DNA of 64,000 nt from contig NW_020313140.1 of assembly GCF_003265705.1 (NCBI RefSeq), forward strand, positions 1,843,711 to 1,907,710. Direction: 5' to 3'. The translations under genes and the position numbers were made by a program. Position 1 is the stretch's first letter; each line of letters begins with the position of its first letter. Below, piece by piece: positions 31,230-44,375 of this stretch. The notes beneath the pieces are model-generated. The model searched no databases, was not told where the DNA came from, and saw only the letters and a program-made list of their open reading frames with translations. This stretch comes from Callorhinus ursinus (taxonomy: Eukaryota > Chordata > Mammalia > Carnivora > Otariidae).

Positions 31230-31880
31230 AAAGTTTAAAAAAAAAAAAAACCACAATAGCCAAGAAGTGGAAGCAAACCAAGTGCCCACAGACAGACGGA
31301 AAAGCCAGAGGGCCGACCACACAGAAGGGAGCATGCGCCTCAACGGAGGGAAATCCTGACACCTGCGACGGCGAGGATGAAGCTTGACGACGTTTTGATG
31401 AGTGGAATGAGCCAGTCCCAGTCCCAAGAAAAATATTGTAAGATTCCACTTCTATGAGAAACCCAGCCAAATTCACAGAAACAGGGTGGTGGGCACCAGG
31501 GCCTGGGGAGAGCGGGGAAATGGGGAGTTATTTAATGGCTCCGAGTTTTGGTTTTACAAGCTGAAATGTTCCAGAGGTTGTGTCCACAATAATGTAAATA
31601 TACTTAACACCACTGAACGGTAGACTTAGAAATGTTCAGTGGAGGGGCGCCTGGGTGGCTCAGTCAGTTAAGCTTTCGGCTCAGGTTGTGATCTCGGGGT
31701 CCTGAGATTGAGTCCCGCATCGGGCTCCCTGATCAGCGGGGAGCCTGCTTCTCCCTCCGTCTGCTGCTCCCCACCCACCTGCTCCTGCTCTCTCTCCCTC
31801 CCTCTCTCTCTCTCAAATAAATAGAATCTTTTAAAAAAAAATGGCTCAATGGGAAATTTTGTTATGTGTCTTTTACCACA
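31230..31880 (+). mobile_element. L1 3'-end fragment
   Basis: AATAGCCAAGAAGTGGAAGC through the 3' UTR GGCACCAGGGCCTGGGGAG, interrupted by the SINE at 31644-31840. Confidence 0.75.
31644..31840 (+). mobile_element. Can-SINE within an L1 3' end
   Basis: Lies at the end of the L1 fragment at 31230-31880. The short head deletion removes the GTCTGCC part. Confidence 0.9.
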
Positions 31881-32443
31881 GGGGAAAAAAAACCCCAAAA
31901 CAATGCCAGTCTTAGACATCCAGAGACCAGTGCGCTCTCTCCCCACACGTGAGCCCCGTGCACTCAGGCCGGGGAAGTAGAATCGGGTTGAGGTAAGGCA
32001 TCCACCACCGGACAAACCCGTGCCGGGTCTGAGGGCCCATCCTTTCCCCAGTGTGGGAGTGTCCACCCCAGAACGGGGTGGTCTGAGGCCCTGATAATCC
32101 ACATGCTATCAGCTATCGAGGAGACGCACTCAGAAGCATGTGGATTATCACTTCCAAGATCCACAAGGAGCATCAGAATCTCCCCCATGTTGTGAATCAT
32201 TGGAGTATGAGCCACTGCATCTTCTTGATTCAGGCTTAAAATGCCTTCTACGGGATATTATTTTAATGATTCAGATTGCCCTCCGATTTATGTTCATAAA
32301 CAGGATTACTAGTTTGGATTAACTGGGGGAAAGATGCATTAGTGTGTGCCCGTGAAAGCTGAGTGGACTGTCAAGGTACCAACCAGTGTGTTGTCGACCA
32401 GTGAGAATCATGGTTTACACTGATGATAGTTAAGACTTGTTCA

Positions 32444-32555
32444 GGGGCACCCGGCTGGCTCAGCCGGTCATACATGCAACACCATCTCCAAGGGGTGAGT
32501 TTGAGCCCCATGTTGGGTGTGGAAATTACTTTAAAAAATAAAATCTTAAAAAAAA
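32444..32555 (+). mobile_element. tRNA-type SINE of the short subfamily
   Basis: Head GGGGCACCCGGCTGGCTCAG with the GTTGGGTGTGGAAATTACTT end. A younger SINE follows directly. Confidence 0.75.
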
Positions 32556-32556
32556 A

Positions 32557-32730
32557 GGGGCGCCTGGGTGGCTCAGCCGTTGCGCGTCTGCCTTCGGCTC
32601 AGGTCATGATCCCACGGTCCTGGGTTCGAGCCCCGCATCGGGCTCCCTGCTCCACGGGAAGCCTGCTTCTCCCTCTCCCACTCCCCCTGCTTGTGTTCCC
32701 TCTCTCGCTGTGTCTCTTTGTCAAATAAAA
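32557..32730 (+). mobile_element. Can-SINE
   Basis: Inserted in the A-tail of the preceding element; short tail CAAATAAAAGAGAC. Confidence 0.9.
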
Positions 32731-33829
32731 GAGACGTGTTTATATTCATTTTGGATTGTTTTAAATGGTATATTTGCAAGTGAAACATTCTCCCCAAAGT
32801 CCTTGCATTTTTTTTTTAATGGAGAATGTCAAGGCTTTGGAAAGACGCACCTAAGCTCTGGGCAGCTTCCCACTGGCTATCTCGCGGTCGGCTTTGTTTA
32901 ACCTCTGGTCCCCACCTACTTCTCATACTTCTCAAGAAACATTCTTCATAGACAGCACAGTGTGGCTGAGCTATGCCAAAACACAGGATTTAGTGAAAAG
33001 CTTTCTTTAACTGTAAAAACATACATGCTCATGAAAAAATATTTAATATGCATCAAAAAGTCATCTATCTATGTAGTCTTCAGTGACTTCCTAACGTGAC
33101 GTCCTTGCTTTTAGAATATCACAAAATTGCTCAACCCAGTGTGTGTACAAGGCAGCCCCCCAGCCCTCACCAGCAGCCCTGGGCAAGCCTGTGCCCGTGC
33201 AGCCACTCCCCACCCGGACCCGTCCACTGAACCCCACCACACACTGGCCATCCTCTCCTGGGGAGAGTTCGCTCCCAAACTCCGGTGGACAGCCAGCATC
33301 CCAAGGAAGGGGCCGGTCCCTCCTGGGTCACTGCAGTTCAGGAAACTTCCCTTGAAAGTCTCACCATCCAAAAAGAACCAGCATTCACAGCATAGTGACC
33401 ATTACCTTCCAGAGAGAGTGGGCATAATGCACACGTGGAGCATTTCAAGGAAGTTCACCGAAGTGTGTACCAAGGAAGCAGCAGGAGAAAATCAAACCAT
33501 CCACGCGGAGTTCAGAGAGCTGGTACAGATTGGGGGGAAGTGGTTCGATTCGGTTTCTGATCAAGGGTCATTACGAGTAAGGAACTAGCTGCTGCCCCTC
33601 CCCTCTACACCTCATCTTTTGGGGTTTGGCTGCCTCGGAGACATGCCTTTGTGGGCTCCCGACTCCCCCAGGCTTGGCTTCTCAGCCCCCACTCACATGA
33701 CAGGTGTGACAAACCAAATGGGGAATGGGGAGTGAGTGGGCCAGGCCCCCGCCTGCACGGGGGCTGGAGAGGACCATCCCGGTGGTCACCAGTGCCGAGG
33801 GGCCTGAGCCGCATGGCGAGGACAGCACT

Positions 33830-34025
33830 GCTCTTGGAGTCAGGCAGACCAGGTTTACGGCCAAGGGCAGCCTCCTACCTCAGTCTCGGACCCCTGCCCC
33901 CACCTCAGCTTCCTCACCTGTAAGCGAGCCGAGCACTCACCCCCAGCGCCGTTCGGATGAGAAAGAACATCCTGTTTGTGAAGCACGTGGTGGAGGGTCC
34001 ACAAGTGGTAGCTATTATTATCAGC
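33830..34025 (+). mobile_element. MIR-like fragment
   Basis: TTGGAGTCAGGCAGACCAGG, then TCAGCTTCCTCACCTGTAAG. Confidence 0.65.
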
Positions 34026-36029
34026 TAATTTTAATGGACCCTTTCCCTTTTCTACCAAAAAGGGGCTGTGGGCTCCAGGTGACCAGCAAGGCTGGTGGTG
34101 TCCCCCTTTACTGTCCAAGATTTTGTTTCCCAATTAACACCATACGTTGTCTCGGAATCCCATCTCCAGCCTAGTGGTCTGCGGCACAGGGACCCTCAAC
34201 ACGGGCTGTGCGGCTCCTGACCCTCAGACCTGTCCGTGGAAACAATCCGCCAAAGGATGCCACGTCCTCATGTGGGACGCCCCCAGCACCATCTCATCCC
34301 AGAAATGGCCACGGTCACCCCTGGGGTTCAGGAGCACCTTCCTCAGAGCCATCTGAGGGGGTTACTTAGCTTTCTGCGCCCACATCACACCTACTGAACA
34401 GGAGTCCCTGCTGACCCCCGCTATGCACCGGGGCGGGTTTGCGCCCTGCAGGGCGGGTGTATGCAGGCTGCCGTCCACCCGCCACTTCTCCCTTCTTCTC
34501 TTGCTGGCCATAGACTCCAGGGTGTCACGCTTACAACATTCAACATTTCAAAATCCCTATTGCACAGCACTTCAACTTAAAAAACAAAATAATGTGCAAC
34601 TGTCTTCCCGATGAATTCCATTCTTTAGAAAATCCTAATGAAGCTTCCGTTTCGCAGTAAGCTACTTGTGAACACTGGCAGATGTATTAAGCAATTTGAA
34701 GTTAAATTAGAAGAACATCCTTAATTGAGTATTACATACATCCGCTACTAGTAGGAACGTCTCATGATTTTACTGAAAAAACTTAATTTTACCCACGTTT
34801 TGGACTGTCATCTAAAACTACTGGTATGAAATAAGACATGGCTAAGGTGTTGTCTCGTCTGGGTTGTGAGTGACAAGCAGGGACTTCCATAAGACACTAG
34901 GGATTGGTCAGCATTTAAAGGACAGTGCAGGGCTCAAGGTCACTGGCCATCACCACGTGTGCACAGGCCCCACAGCCGGCTGGCCCGGCCCCCACCGTGC
35001 CCAGGGGCCACCCCGAGCCCCAGCTGCCCCCGAGCACTGCCCAGCTGTGGCCAAAAGCTCGGCAGAAAGCTTCCTGCGTCTGGCCGGCACTTCTCTCCAA
35101 CATGGAGAAAGTCCTGGTCTCCTTCTGCTTCGACAAAGAGGAAAGAAAGTGCTTTCCTCAGCGGCCGGCCCAGCAACTGGGTGCACTAGGCCGTCCCCTG
35201 TGAAGACCGCCCGCGGCTCTCCCGGGTCTGGCGGAAAGAGCATCGTGACCATGTCAGACCGACAGCAACGCTGTGCAGTGGGAGGTTCCTCCTTCCATTT
35301 CCTGTCCTGGTGCCCACTCCTGCACCCCTGCCCGGCCCACACAGCCTGGCCACCAGGGAGACATCTGATTCCTGTGGCACTTTCTGCAAGACGGGAACCG
35401 ACCTCGAGGACACGGGGGGTCGGCAGGCCAGCGCCATGGCTCCCGCGTGGCTCAGGCAGGGCCTCCGGCTTCCAGTCTGACGTACAGAATCTCTGGGCTC
35501 CCCAGCCTGGAGCCGTCTGACAACAACTCTTGTCCATAAGGCGGCCACATGATGGCTCTCCTCTGTTTGGAAGCCATGGGATGGCCGCGACTCGAGGTTT
35601 TCCTGCCAGAGACCCTTCCCAAGAGGGGACAGGTTGAGGCTGCCGATCAGGAGGGCAGGGTCACCTCTGTGATGTGGTTCACACCCCCTGTTCAATAAAC
35701 AGTCTCCTGATGAATAGCTGCCCGCCCTCTTCCTTCCCTACACGCCCATCCCCCTGGCCGTGATGCTAAACGTGGCAGAAGCACCCACGCCCTTCCAGAA
35801 ACCCCAGGACTCATTTTGGGAAACATTTTCATAATTAAAGTCTTTTGAGAAATTGCTATTGTTTCTGGAACCTACCTCTTTCTAGAGGTAACTCAATTGT
35901 GCCTTAGGGGAGGCCCACCCCAAACGGTCCTGCTTAGTTTTAAGCCCATGTTTCTCCAATCCTTCCCTCTTTAATTGGGCAAGTCTTTCCTCCAAACGGC
36001 CCGGGTGCCCAAAGCATAATTACATCTCC

Positions 36030-39000
36030 AGCATATTTTTAGAAATTATTTATTTCAAACATTTACGATTTTCACTTTAAATGGAAAATAGCTGATAAAA
36101 AGAAAAATACTGAAAAACATTATACTGACCCTTTGCCCCATATACAGACATCAGCCTTTGGTATTTGCTTTCAGGTAATTAGGTAAAAAAAAAAAAAACA
36201 AAAATTAAAACTTATTTTTCTCCAAAAAAAAAAAAAAGCTGAGGTATTGTATTTAACAGGTGTGTGATCCCCATCCAAACATGGTGTCTCTGCTAATTCA
36301 CAGCCTTGCTACGCACTGTTCCAGTCCTCTTTCTACAGCAGACCTTCATCTGAGCACATGTTCATAAAAACGACAGCGTTCTTTAATAATCAGTAAGGTT
36401 GTCATAGAAACTCCCCGGCTCTGCCACCAGGCCACACGGAGGACGCGATGCTGGAGTGCCGCAGGGGACACGTGGGGGACAGACGCCGAACCAGCTGGCC
36501 TGCCTCCCAACAACAGCCCCACGGCCGCCTGCCACGTGGGAAAGCCGGCGTGGCCTCTGAAGGGCCCCCCGTCGTCCCTGCTTCTCCAGATGAAGACCTG
36601 TTTCTCACCAACTCCACCTGAAACTGAAGGACAGACTCTTCCCCAAGTGGGTCAAACTTCAGGACCTCTGAGGAGGCAAGACAATCCTGAACGTTCTGCA
36701 GGAAGCCCAGAAACCATGACCAGGCCCAGCCTGCCCCACACGGCTCTGCTCACCGCCAGGTGGGCTCCTGACCCCTTATCAAGGTGCCCGCCCCTGGGCA
36801 AGACCTCGTCAGAGCAAAGAGCTCTCGGGGTCACCGAAGGCTTTGCAGGTCCATTCAATGCTACCCCCTTGACATTTCAAAAAAGTTTTCATTAATGCTA
36901 CAAGAATTACTGAGCACATTTAGACCTTGAACCAGCATATTTTCAGCTTTTCCCACCCAGCAAGGGGAGCTGTCCTCTTGGGTCTGGCTGTGCTACAGGT
37001 CAGGTAGGTAACATCTGTCGAGGAGGACAGGCAACAGGCACCCTGCAGGACCCAGGGGCGGTGACCACGGGAAGGGGCGCGCTCACGGCCCAGGGATTTG
37101 AGCACAGAGCTCAGCGGGTGCACAGAGGCTCCCGGAGCACAGCCTGCGACCCAGAGGAAAACGCTCTTCCTTCATTCTCTAGCTTATGTAGAAATAGAGG
37201 GGAAAAAAACCCTCTCCAATACAAAAAAAAAAGAGGCAGTTTCATTACAATAATAATGAAAGCAATAACAGTTTGGAGATCAAAGCACGGCTCTCAGCAG
37301 CCAGACGCTGTCTGCTATCTGCCGGTCCATCTTCCACCATCTCAGCTCCAGTAAAACCCAACCTCGCCAAGAGGTAAAGACCTTTCTCATGCACATTCTT
37401 GTTTTGCATATTTCCCTTTAACAGCATTTTTGCTGTTCTCAAAGAAACTTTAGAGAAAAACAACAACAAAAAACACCCGCCTAACTTTGGTCAACTGAAG
37501 ACTAGTTGCCTAGAGCAGCAACAGGGCCTGAGATTTACAGACTCAGGCAGCGTGGCCTGAACCTGGCAACCAGTAAGGAAACACGGTCATTTTGTTCCTC
37601 TCGCCGCCTGTCTGGTGCTGGTGGTCATTTGTCTAAAAAAGCAAGCTACTAGAAAAGTCTGTGGTCTGGTAAATGTTCAGCGGTGGTTACGAGGCTGCCT
37701 GTAACCACAGCTTCATTCTGGGACACCCCAGGCTGCTCGAGGGCCCTTGTTTGGGTGACCACACGCATCCCTGAATCATCAAAGCCCGGACTCACCATGA
37801 GGGTGCTGGCGCGGCCACGCGGCTACAGTCAGTGGGTGCTCTGATCCTAGCTGAGCTGAATCAAATCGAGGAACTAAGAAGACCCCAAGGTGGGGGGACT
37901 TTGTAGGGAGACCCCTCCCACAACCAAGGGCTCGGGGGTGGGGGCCGGACACCCTCTCCGCCGCCGCGGCCTGGCAGGGTGAACAGCTGCTTTCCCCCGG
38001 TTAAAGGAGAGACTATGTTCTCACTTTTTAAGACAAAAACAAGATGTAGAATGAAATCAGACTCTCTGCTCTAAAAGGAAAATTATCTTTTCTCCTCCTT
38101 TTTCACTTGACTCAGTTTTGTGCTAAACAAGGTTATTGTGCTTTTTCCCCAAGTTACTCATATACTGACACTCAGCGAATACTGGCTCTCCCAGCCTCGA
38201 AGATAAAACAGCAGTTTTGGGGTTTTTTAAGAAAAACAAGTTAAAATACATTCCTGCCGGGTTCTTTGTCTTTTCACATGAACATTATCTTCCCTTGTTT
38301 CTCAGGCTCAGCTGAAAACAAAGTAGAAGAACAGCAGTTGCGACCTCCCCCCCAAGGCAGAAGCCTGACAGTCCCCCTCGTAAGCGGGGGACAGGGAAGC
38401 TGGCTTCCAGAGTCCGGGTCCCCGGGCAGTGCCGCCCCTAGGGAGGACACGGAGGCCTGTCTCCTCACGACCCTCCCTCTCTCCTCTGCTTCTCTCCTCC
38501 TGAAGTCCTGGGATCCAAAGAGGGAAGTCGAGCCAGTGCACCTGCTCTGGATTCAGCAAGTGCCTGGGATCGCCATTCACATTTAGCAAAATGCTAATGA
38601 GGAACTAATTACAATTCCATTTCAAACCACCAGGCCCTGAGATACTAGGCGACTCGCTGTGCTATTTTCAGGTATGGGGAAGAAAGGCAGGTGCTTCTCC
38701 CATCCTCAGGCCTGGAAAAGCTGAATTGCAAAGGCATTCTGGCTCCAAGAACTGAGGCTGGAAGGCGGAGCTGCTCGGCAGGCCAGGAGATGCCCGGGGA
38801 GTCTTGGCTGGAAATCGGTCCCATCTGGCGCAGGCTGCCACTCGCGCAGAGGAGTCTGGGTGCGTGGGTGGCCGGCGGCTCGTCCACCTGAGTGTCCAGC
38901 ACGATGGTGACCTGCCTCCTCCGGGGGTCGACCCCTTTAGGCACTTGGGAAAGGGTGGTTCCAAGACTCAACCACCTCTTCCTTCGGAACGGAGGCAGCA

Positions 39001-39109
39001 ACCCTGTTTCGGGAAGTGAAGCGCCTTCCATGAGGCCCCGGCAGCTGAGATGAGCTAGTTTGTGCTTCGTCACTCACGAGGCTCGGAGGGCCTGGCACCC
39101 CGCCCCCCA
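36030..39109 (-). other. IL6R: IL6R 3' UTR, left end approximate
   Basis: Sequence after the IL6R stop has no coding support and few repeats, as expected of a long conserved 3' UTR. An AATAAA on the - strand (TTTATT at 36049-36054) is a candidate polyadenylation signal, giving about 3.1 kb. Human IL6R has an even longer 3' UTR as I recall, so the true end could lie further left (35-36 kb) or several ends may be used. Confidence 0.5.
36049..36054 (-). terminator. IL6R: Candidate IL6R polyadenylation signal
   Basis: AATAAA on the - strand in GAAATAAATAATTTC, 3.06 kb after the IL6R stop. Confidence 0.4.
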
Positions 39110-39356
39110 CTATCTGGGGAAGAAGTAGTCTCTGTTGCTGATGTCGTAAGGGCTCTGTGGGCCCCTGGCATCCGGTCGGCCGTGCCTCAAGGTGCTGTCA
39201 GACCCAAGGCTGCTGGGGGACACCGGCAGGGACATGAGGGGCACCAGCACCGGGGTGGGCTTGGGCCTCTCGGGGACCCGCTGTCCCAGCGAGTACGGCG
39301 GGTGCACACTCGCCTTGCCCTCCTTCAGCGTGTGCAGCTTCCACGTCTTCTTGAAC
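39110..39356 (-). CDS. IL6R: IL6R exon 10, cytoplasmic tail and stop codon
   Basis: 247 coding nt giving residues 387 (split) to 468 and TAG at 39112-39110. It starts FKKTWKLHTLKEGKASV, has the HPPYSLG tyrosine motif used for basolateral sorting in human, a Pro-rich PKPTPVLVPL region, and ends YDISNRDYFFPR, matching the human C terminus in length and final residues. The tail has no kinase or box motif, consistent with signalling through gp130. The acceptor is CCCTGTGAAG. Confidence 0.97.
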
Positions 39357-40394
39357 CTTCACAGGGACAAAGACAAACCACACCGGTGCTTAGCTCCCCC
39401 GTGACAAGCCCAAGTGAGGGAGGGCAGCTCTCGGCTCAAAACGTGGAAAACCATTCATTCCATCACCAGGGGTTATGCAACACTCTTTCAAAAACACTCG
39501 GGGGGGCAGGTACGTATTGTTGGTCCCGTTGACAAATGGGGAAACTGAGGCCTGTGTGGCCATGAGCATCCCTTTATGGCACTAGGGACTTAATTGGTCC
39601 TGTTCCAGAGGCTGCCCACAGGTACACATCATGGGTCCCAAACCCATTTACTTAAAAAACAGAGGGTATTCTTCCTGTGTGGAAGGAAAACGGGCCTCCT
39701 GACTCTGGGTCAGGTGAAGGCGGGCGGGGGCAGGTAACTGGCAGCGGGACAGGGCTGCCCACTCCCTCAACAGCCCTGCCCCTCCTCTTGCTTCCAACCC
39801 CCCAGCACCTCTGGCGGGTCCTCACAGACCCCGCCGTGGGCACCACGCGGGCACAAGTGACTCATCTGGCAGGAAGGGGACGCTAAACAGGAAGGAGATA
39901 GACATCTCTCTGATACAGCTCCCCTCGCCCACTCAGCAATGGGCCCACAGCCAGGGCTCAGGAACCGAGAAGAGTCACTCGGCTGACCAGAGACACGAGC
40001 CGGTGACAGTCGTCTCCAGAGCCGCGTCGGGGCCCCTGGACCCTGGCCCTGGCCCCCCACTGTCGCCCACCGACCCCAGAGTGGGGCCACGTGCCTCCCT
40101 CGGGCCCACCTCACATCAGCCGCTCCAGGAAGGGCTTGGAGGGAGGAGGGAAACCAAGGTTAAAAACAAGGTTTGGGGGTTTTCCTTGGGTTTCTTTTTA
40201 TATCAACAGGCTATTCCTGTCCTGGTGACAATAAATCACTGACAGTTGGCTCCAAATCCGCCACTGGCATCGAGCCTGTGATCGAAGTGGAATAAACAGT
40301 GTGCGGGGCGTGACTGCAGGTCCCCACTCGGCACGGCAGGCACCCAGCGCAGCAGGGGCCTCGGGGGAGCCACCTCCCTCCGGACACAACAGGG

Positions 40395-40780
40395 GCAGTC
40401 AGGACACTTGGGGTTGCCAAATACTCAGACCCTCTGACCCAGGAATTCCACTTCTGGGAATACACCCTAAGGAAACTGCAGAGCTGTGGGAAAAGCTTTC
40501 TGCTCAAGGCCGTTCCACACAGTGTTGTCTGTAAGAGCAAAACCAGCTAAACCCCCTGCAGCTGAGGCTGGTGCATGAGCCTGGGCACACCGGCCTGGCC
40601 GCGCCTGCAGCCGAGGTTGAGTGAGTGCTACAGAGAAGCGAAATGAGGCAGGAACATGCTTACGTTACAGTTGATGCTAAAGGTAAAAGGCAGGACTCAG
40701 TTGTAGATGCAGAGTCATCACGGCAACATAAAAACAAGAAATTCGGCCGAGGAAAGAGCCTCAGGAAGCTCACCTAACAT
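40395..40780 (+). mobile_element. Old L1 3'-end-like fragment
   Basis: AGGAATTCCACTTCTGGGAA and neighbouring sequence resemble mammalian L1 3' regions; divergent. Confidence 0.45.
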
Positions 40781-40920
40781 GAACACATCTCGATCTGGAT
40801 GCGGACTGCAGGGGTGTGGTCACGTTGTGCATGCTCGTGGAGCTGCACACGCAGCACCTCAGTTTCCTGTGTGTTTGCTGGACTTTGGTCACATTTATGT
40901 TTTAAAAATTAACAGCGGCT

Positions 40921-41114
40921 GGGCGCCTGGGTGGCTCAGTCATTAAGCGTCTGCCTTCGGCTCAGGTCATGGGTCAGGGTCCTGGGATCGAGCCCCGCAT
41001 CGGGCTCCCTGCTCGGCGGGAAGCCTGCTTCTCCCTCTCCCGCTCCCCCTGCTTGTGTTCCCTCTCTCGCTGTGTCTCTCTCTGTCAAATAAATAAAATC
41101 TTTTAAAAAAAAAG
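40921..41114 (+). mobile_element. Can-SINE in IL6R intron 9
   Basis: Full-length, antisense to IL6R, between two L1 3'-end pieces. Confidence 0.93.
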
Positions 41115-41115
41115 A

Positions 41116-41605
41116 AATATTTTACATGTATCATAGGACCTCACTGATATGAGGAATTCTTAATCTCAGGAAACAAACTGAGTGTTACTGGAGTGGTGGG
41201 GGGTGGGAGGGACGGGGCGGCTGGGTGATAGACATTGGGGAGGGCATGTGCTACGGTGAGCGCTGTGAATTGTGCAAGACTGTTGAATCACAGGTCTGTA
41301 CTTCTGAAACAAATAATGCAACATGTTTTAAGAAAAAAGAAAAAGAAGAAGATAGCAGGAGAGGAAGAATGAAGGGGAGTAAGTCTGAGGGGGAGACGAA
41401 CCAGGAGAGATGATGGACTCTGAAAAACAAACTGAGGTTTCTGGAGGGGGGGAGGGTAGGGGGATGGGTTAGCCTGGTGATGGGTATTAAAGAGGGCACG
41501 TTCTGCGTGGAGCACTGGGTGTTATGCACAAACAATGAATCATGGAACACTACACCAAAACAAATGATGTAATATATGGTGAGTAACATAAGAATAAAAA
41601 ATTTT
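41116..41605 (+). mobile_element. Carnivore L1 3' UTR with two related segments
   Basis: Contains GATGATGGACTCTGAAAAAC, GGGTATTAAAGAGGGCACG and ATGAATCATGGAACACTAC, typical of carnivore L1, plus a related upstream segment ending in its own A-rich run near 41330. Confidence 0.8.
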
Positions 41606-42814
41606 TTTAAAAAAAGAAATATTTTGAGTGAATGAGACGCTTCCTAAAAATCACTAAGCTCAAAGCGACTTCGAGAGCAGCCAGGCTCGGGGTGTCCACA
41701 GTGGGCGCTGCTCTGGCCTGAGTGGGGGTCCGGGTGGGCCAAGGGCTAGAGAGGGTGGGGACTCGCTGCCCGGCCTCATACACCTCAGCCCCTGTGCCTT
41801 CTGTCTGCCGCACGTTTTGTGCTTCATGGCGTTTTACTTAAAGAAAAGGCTCTGCAGCTAAAACAAAATATTAGAAACATTTAGAACGACTGTCACTCTT
41901 TTAAACAAGTGACACAGAGAAACCAAGCCCTAGTGAGAAGACAGCGGACACAGTCACCCCCGTGGCGACCAGGAGTGCCCTGTGTTTTCAGTGGTTTTAA
42001 ACTATTGGAATGAGACACACAGTTGATTCATGATGATTTAAGCAGGCATGCCCACAGTAAGTCCTCACTCAAGTGCCACTCCATTCCCGATAATTATGCG
42101 GAAAAGTAACTCTCCGCTTTGAAAATCCTGTCTCCCACGCCTCGAGCCGTGAGCCACGGGAGGAGCGCAGGGGGGTGTTGGCTGGGGGAAGCAGCCCGAG
42201 TGAGAACACCTGCTTCAGAAGCTGCCACACCTGTTTCCAAAGGCACATTTAAATGTTTTTTAATTGTCACGAATAATGGTGGGAAAATTTTAGGAAATAC
42301 TATGCTTTGCTTGAGACGCACAATAAATGTATTACCCAGAAAAACACGGTATGACGGGCAGGCAGGCTGTGCGTCAGCCAGCCTGCTACATTCCACCTGC
42401 CGTGACGTGGCACCCCGGCGCCTGCCGTGGCTCTCCCAAATTCCCAGCTTCCCCAAGTTTATACACCTTTCTCCACATGTGGGCTTTGGGGACATCACTT
42501 GAAATAACTGGCCTGTTCCCAAATACATTTGCTTAACACAAGAGAAAACGGAACCTCACCAGGCTAGGAGACAAACCACTGACGAGCGTCCACACAGGAC
42601 ACTCGCCCCGTCCGCGTCTCCAGGGCACCAGCTGCATAGCAACGAGCCCATGTCCACAAACCGTCCACAGATTGGCAAACAAGGTTCATGAGGAATGGGG
42701 TGGTCAGTCCCAACCTAACACTTCTCCACCAGTGGCCCACAGCACACCAAGATGGCGCAGCTTGTTGACAAAGCCACTGGGCCCACCTGTCAGCCGAGAG
42801 CAGGCTAGCCTGGT

Positions 42815-42935
42815 GGGCAGGGATGCTGGGACACGGGTTCTAGCCCTGGCTCTGCTAGTAACAAGCTTGCACCCTTGGGCAAGTTATCTCACCTCTCAAA
42901 GCTGTTTCCTCGTTTGTAAAATTAAAGAATTTGAC
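42815..42935 (+). mobile_element. MIR in IL6R intron 9
   Basis: Core CCTTGGGCAAGTTATCTCAC is clear. Confidence 0.8.
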
Positions 42936-43676
42936 GAACGGACCCATAAGGCCCTATCCCAAGAGCATGAGCTTTGGGCTGGAGTCGGTTGTCTCAGCAC
43001 CAGCTGTCATTACCCCGACCCTCCCAGCTCCCGTCTCATCTGCCGGGTACTCTGTCGGGTCTGTGTGGGTCCCTCGGGAGGCGGGAGGAGGAACACGGCA
43101 CGCTGGCACGGCCCCTGTCTGGTCCACACAAGACAGTGAGCTCTCAGCCCCTCCATGAGTGACCTGCACACACTCGGAGCCTTGTCTCCTGCACACCCTG
43201 CGGGCAACTTGCTCGCCTCTTCCCTGGGGAATCGGAGCGGACACAGCCCGGAACACCGTCTGAGACGTCACCTTGCTCATCTTCCAACCCAGACCACCTT
43301 GGTGGCAAAGCCGGTTGAGTCTCTGTGGGGATCCCACAAGTGGGGAAGTCTCTCTACCCCTTCCTCCCCAGACACCCCGAAGCCTCCCCTCACAGTCACC
43401 ACAAGAACACTGGAAAGCCACACACGAGGGAGAAGGAGGAGGGACAGACTGAGGTTCCTCCTGCACTCGTACTCTCTTCGCCGAGGGCCGCCATCCATGC
43501 CAGGGCCTGGCCTGACCTCCTTTACGTCTTCTTAGGTCTTCGGCACATGCAAAACCGCAAGGGCCTGCACTACAGTCGTGAGCACCGGGCGTGTTCTTTG
43601 CTGCCCCCGTAGGAGGGGTACTGCTGGCTGACGTCCCTGCAAACTTGGGAACAGGGACAAAACCAATGGCCAACGG

Positions 43677-43696
43677 GAGAGAGAGAGAGAGAGAGA
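43677..43696. repeat. (GA)n run
   Basis: Ten GA units in IL6R intron 9. Confidence 0.9.
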
Positions 43697-44375
43697 TGGA
43701 GCAACGCGGGCATGGCGCCAACTCACCGGCGCTGGAGGACAGGCCCGGACAGAGCACTGAAAGGTGACCCTCTAGGTCTGCTCGCTTTGAGCTATGGAGT
43801 ATCCCCAAGGGGGTCTGGCCAGGCACCTCGGACTTGCCTGTTCACAGATTTCCGTGGCGTTTCTCACGTGGCCCTACAACCACGTCGGTATGTGGCTCTT
43901 GGAGGACAGGCAAGGTCATATTACACGGCGGCCCCGAGCCTGAGGGGCTTCCTCGGTGTCTGACAGACGCCGCCCCCTCCGCTTCTATCAAGCAGGCTTC
44001 CCAGTCCCTGCGCGTCCCCCCAAGTGTCCAGCCTCCGAATTCCACAGGGACTGTCACGGCCTCATCTGTGTCGTCCCCACTCGTCGGCAGTGATCCGAAC
44101 CGTCTACCAAACATGTCCGCCCGGGCTTCTCACAGGCACCTCAAACTCCGCGCCCCCAAGCAGAATCACTGCCCCCTGCCGTCCCCCAGTCTCTGCGGGA
44201 CTGACACCGCCATCCGCCCCGCTGCCGAGGCCAGAGACTCGAGGGCCACCCTGACGCGCCCCCTCTCCTCCTCATCTAATGTGCCATCCAGTCTCGTCAG
44301 TTCCCCCTCTAATACACCCCAAATCAGCCCGAGGAGGAGGAGGGGGCCGCCTCCGGCCGCCCCAGCCCCACTCAC

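Larger units (their letters stand above)
27391..36029. other. Convergent intergenic region between SHE and IL6R
   Basis: The two genes converge here. The stretch includes AT-rich sequence to about 28.1 kb (possibly extended SHE 3' UTR), several SINEs, an L1 3' end near 31.2-31.9 kb and MIR-like pieces. No third gene is supported. Confidence 0.6.
39357..44375 (-). other. IL6R: IL6R intron 9
   Basis: 5.0 kb. Contents are L1 3'-end pieces (40395-40780, 41116-41605), a SINE (40921-41114), a MIR near 42815-42935, a short GA run, and a 290-codon open frame on the sense strand (42954-43826) with no recognised homology. Confidence 0.9.

Noticed and set aside
34870..35537. 216-codon + strand and 195-codon - strand overlapping frames
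   Set aside because: Mutually overlapping on opposite strands in GC-rich sequence near the presumed IL6R 3' end; no homology seen.
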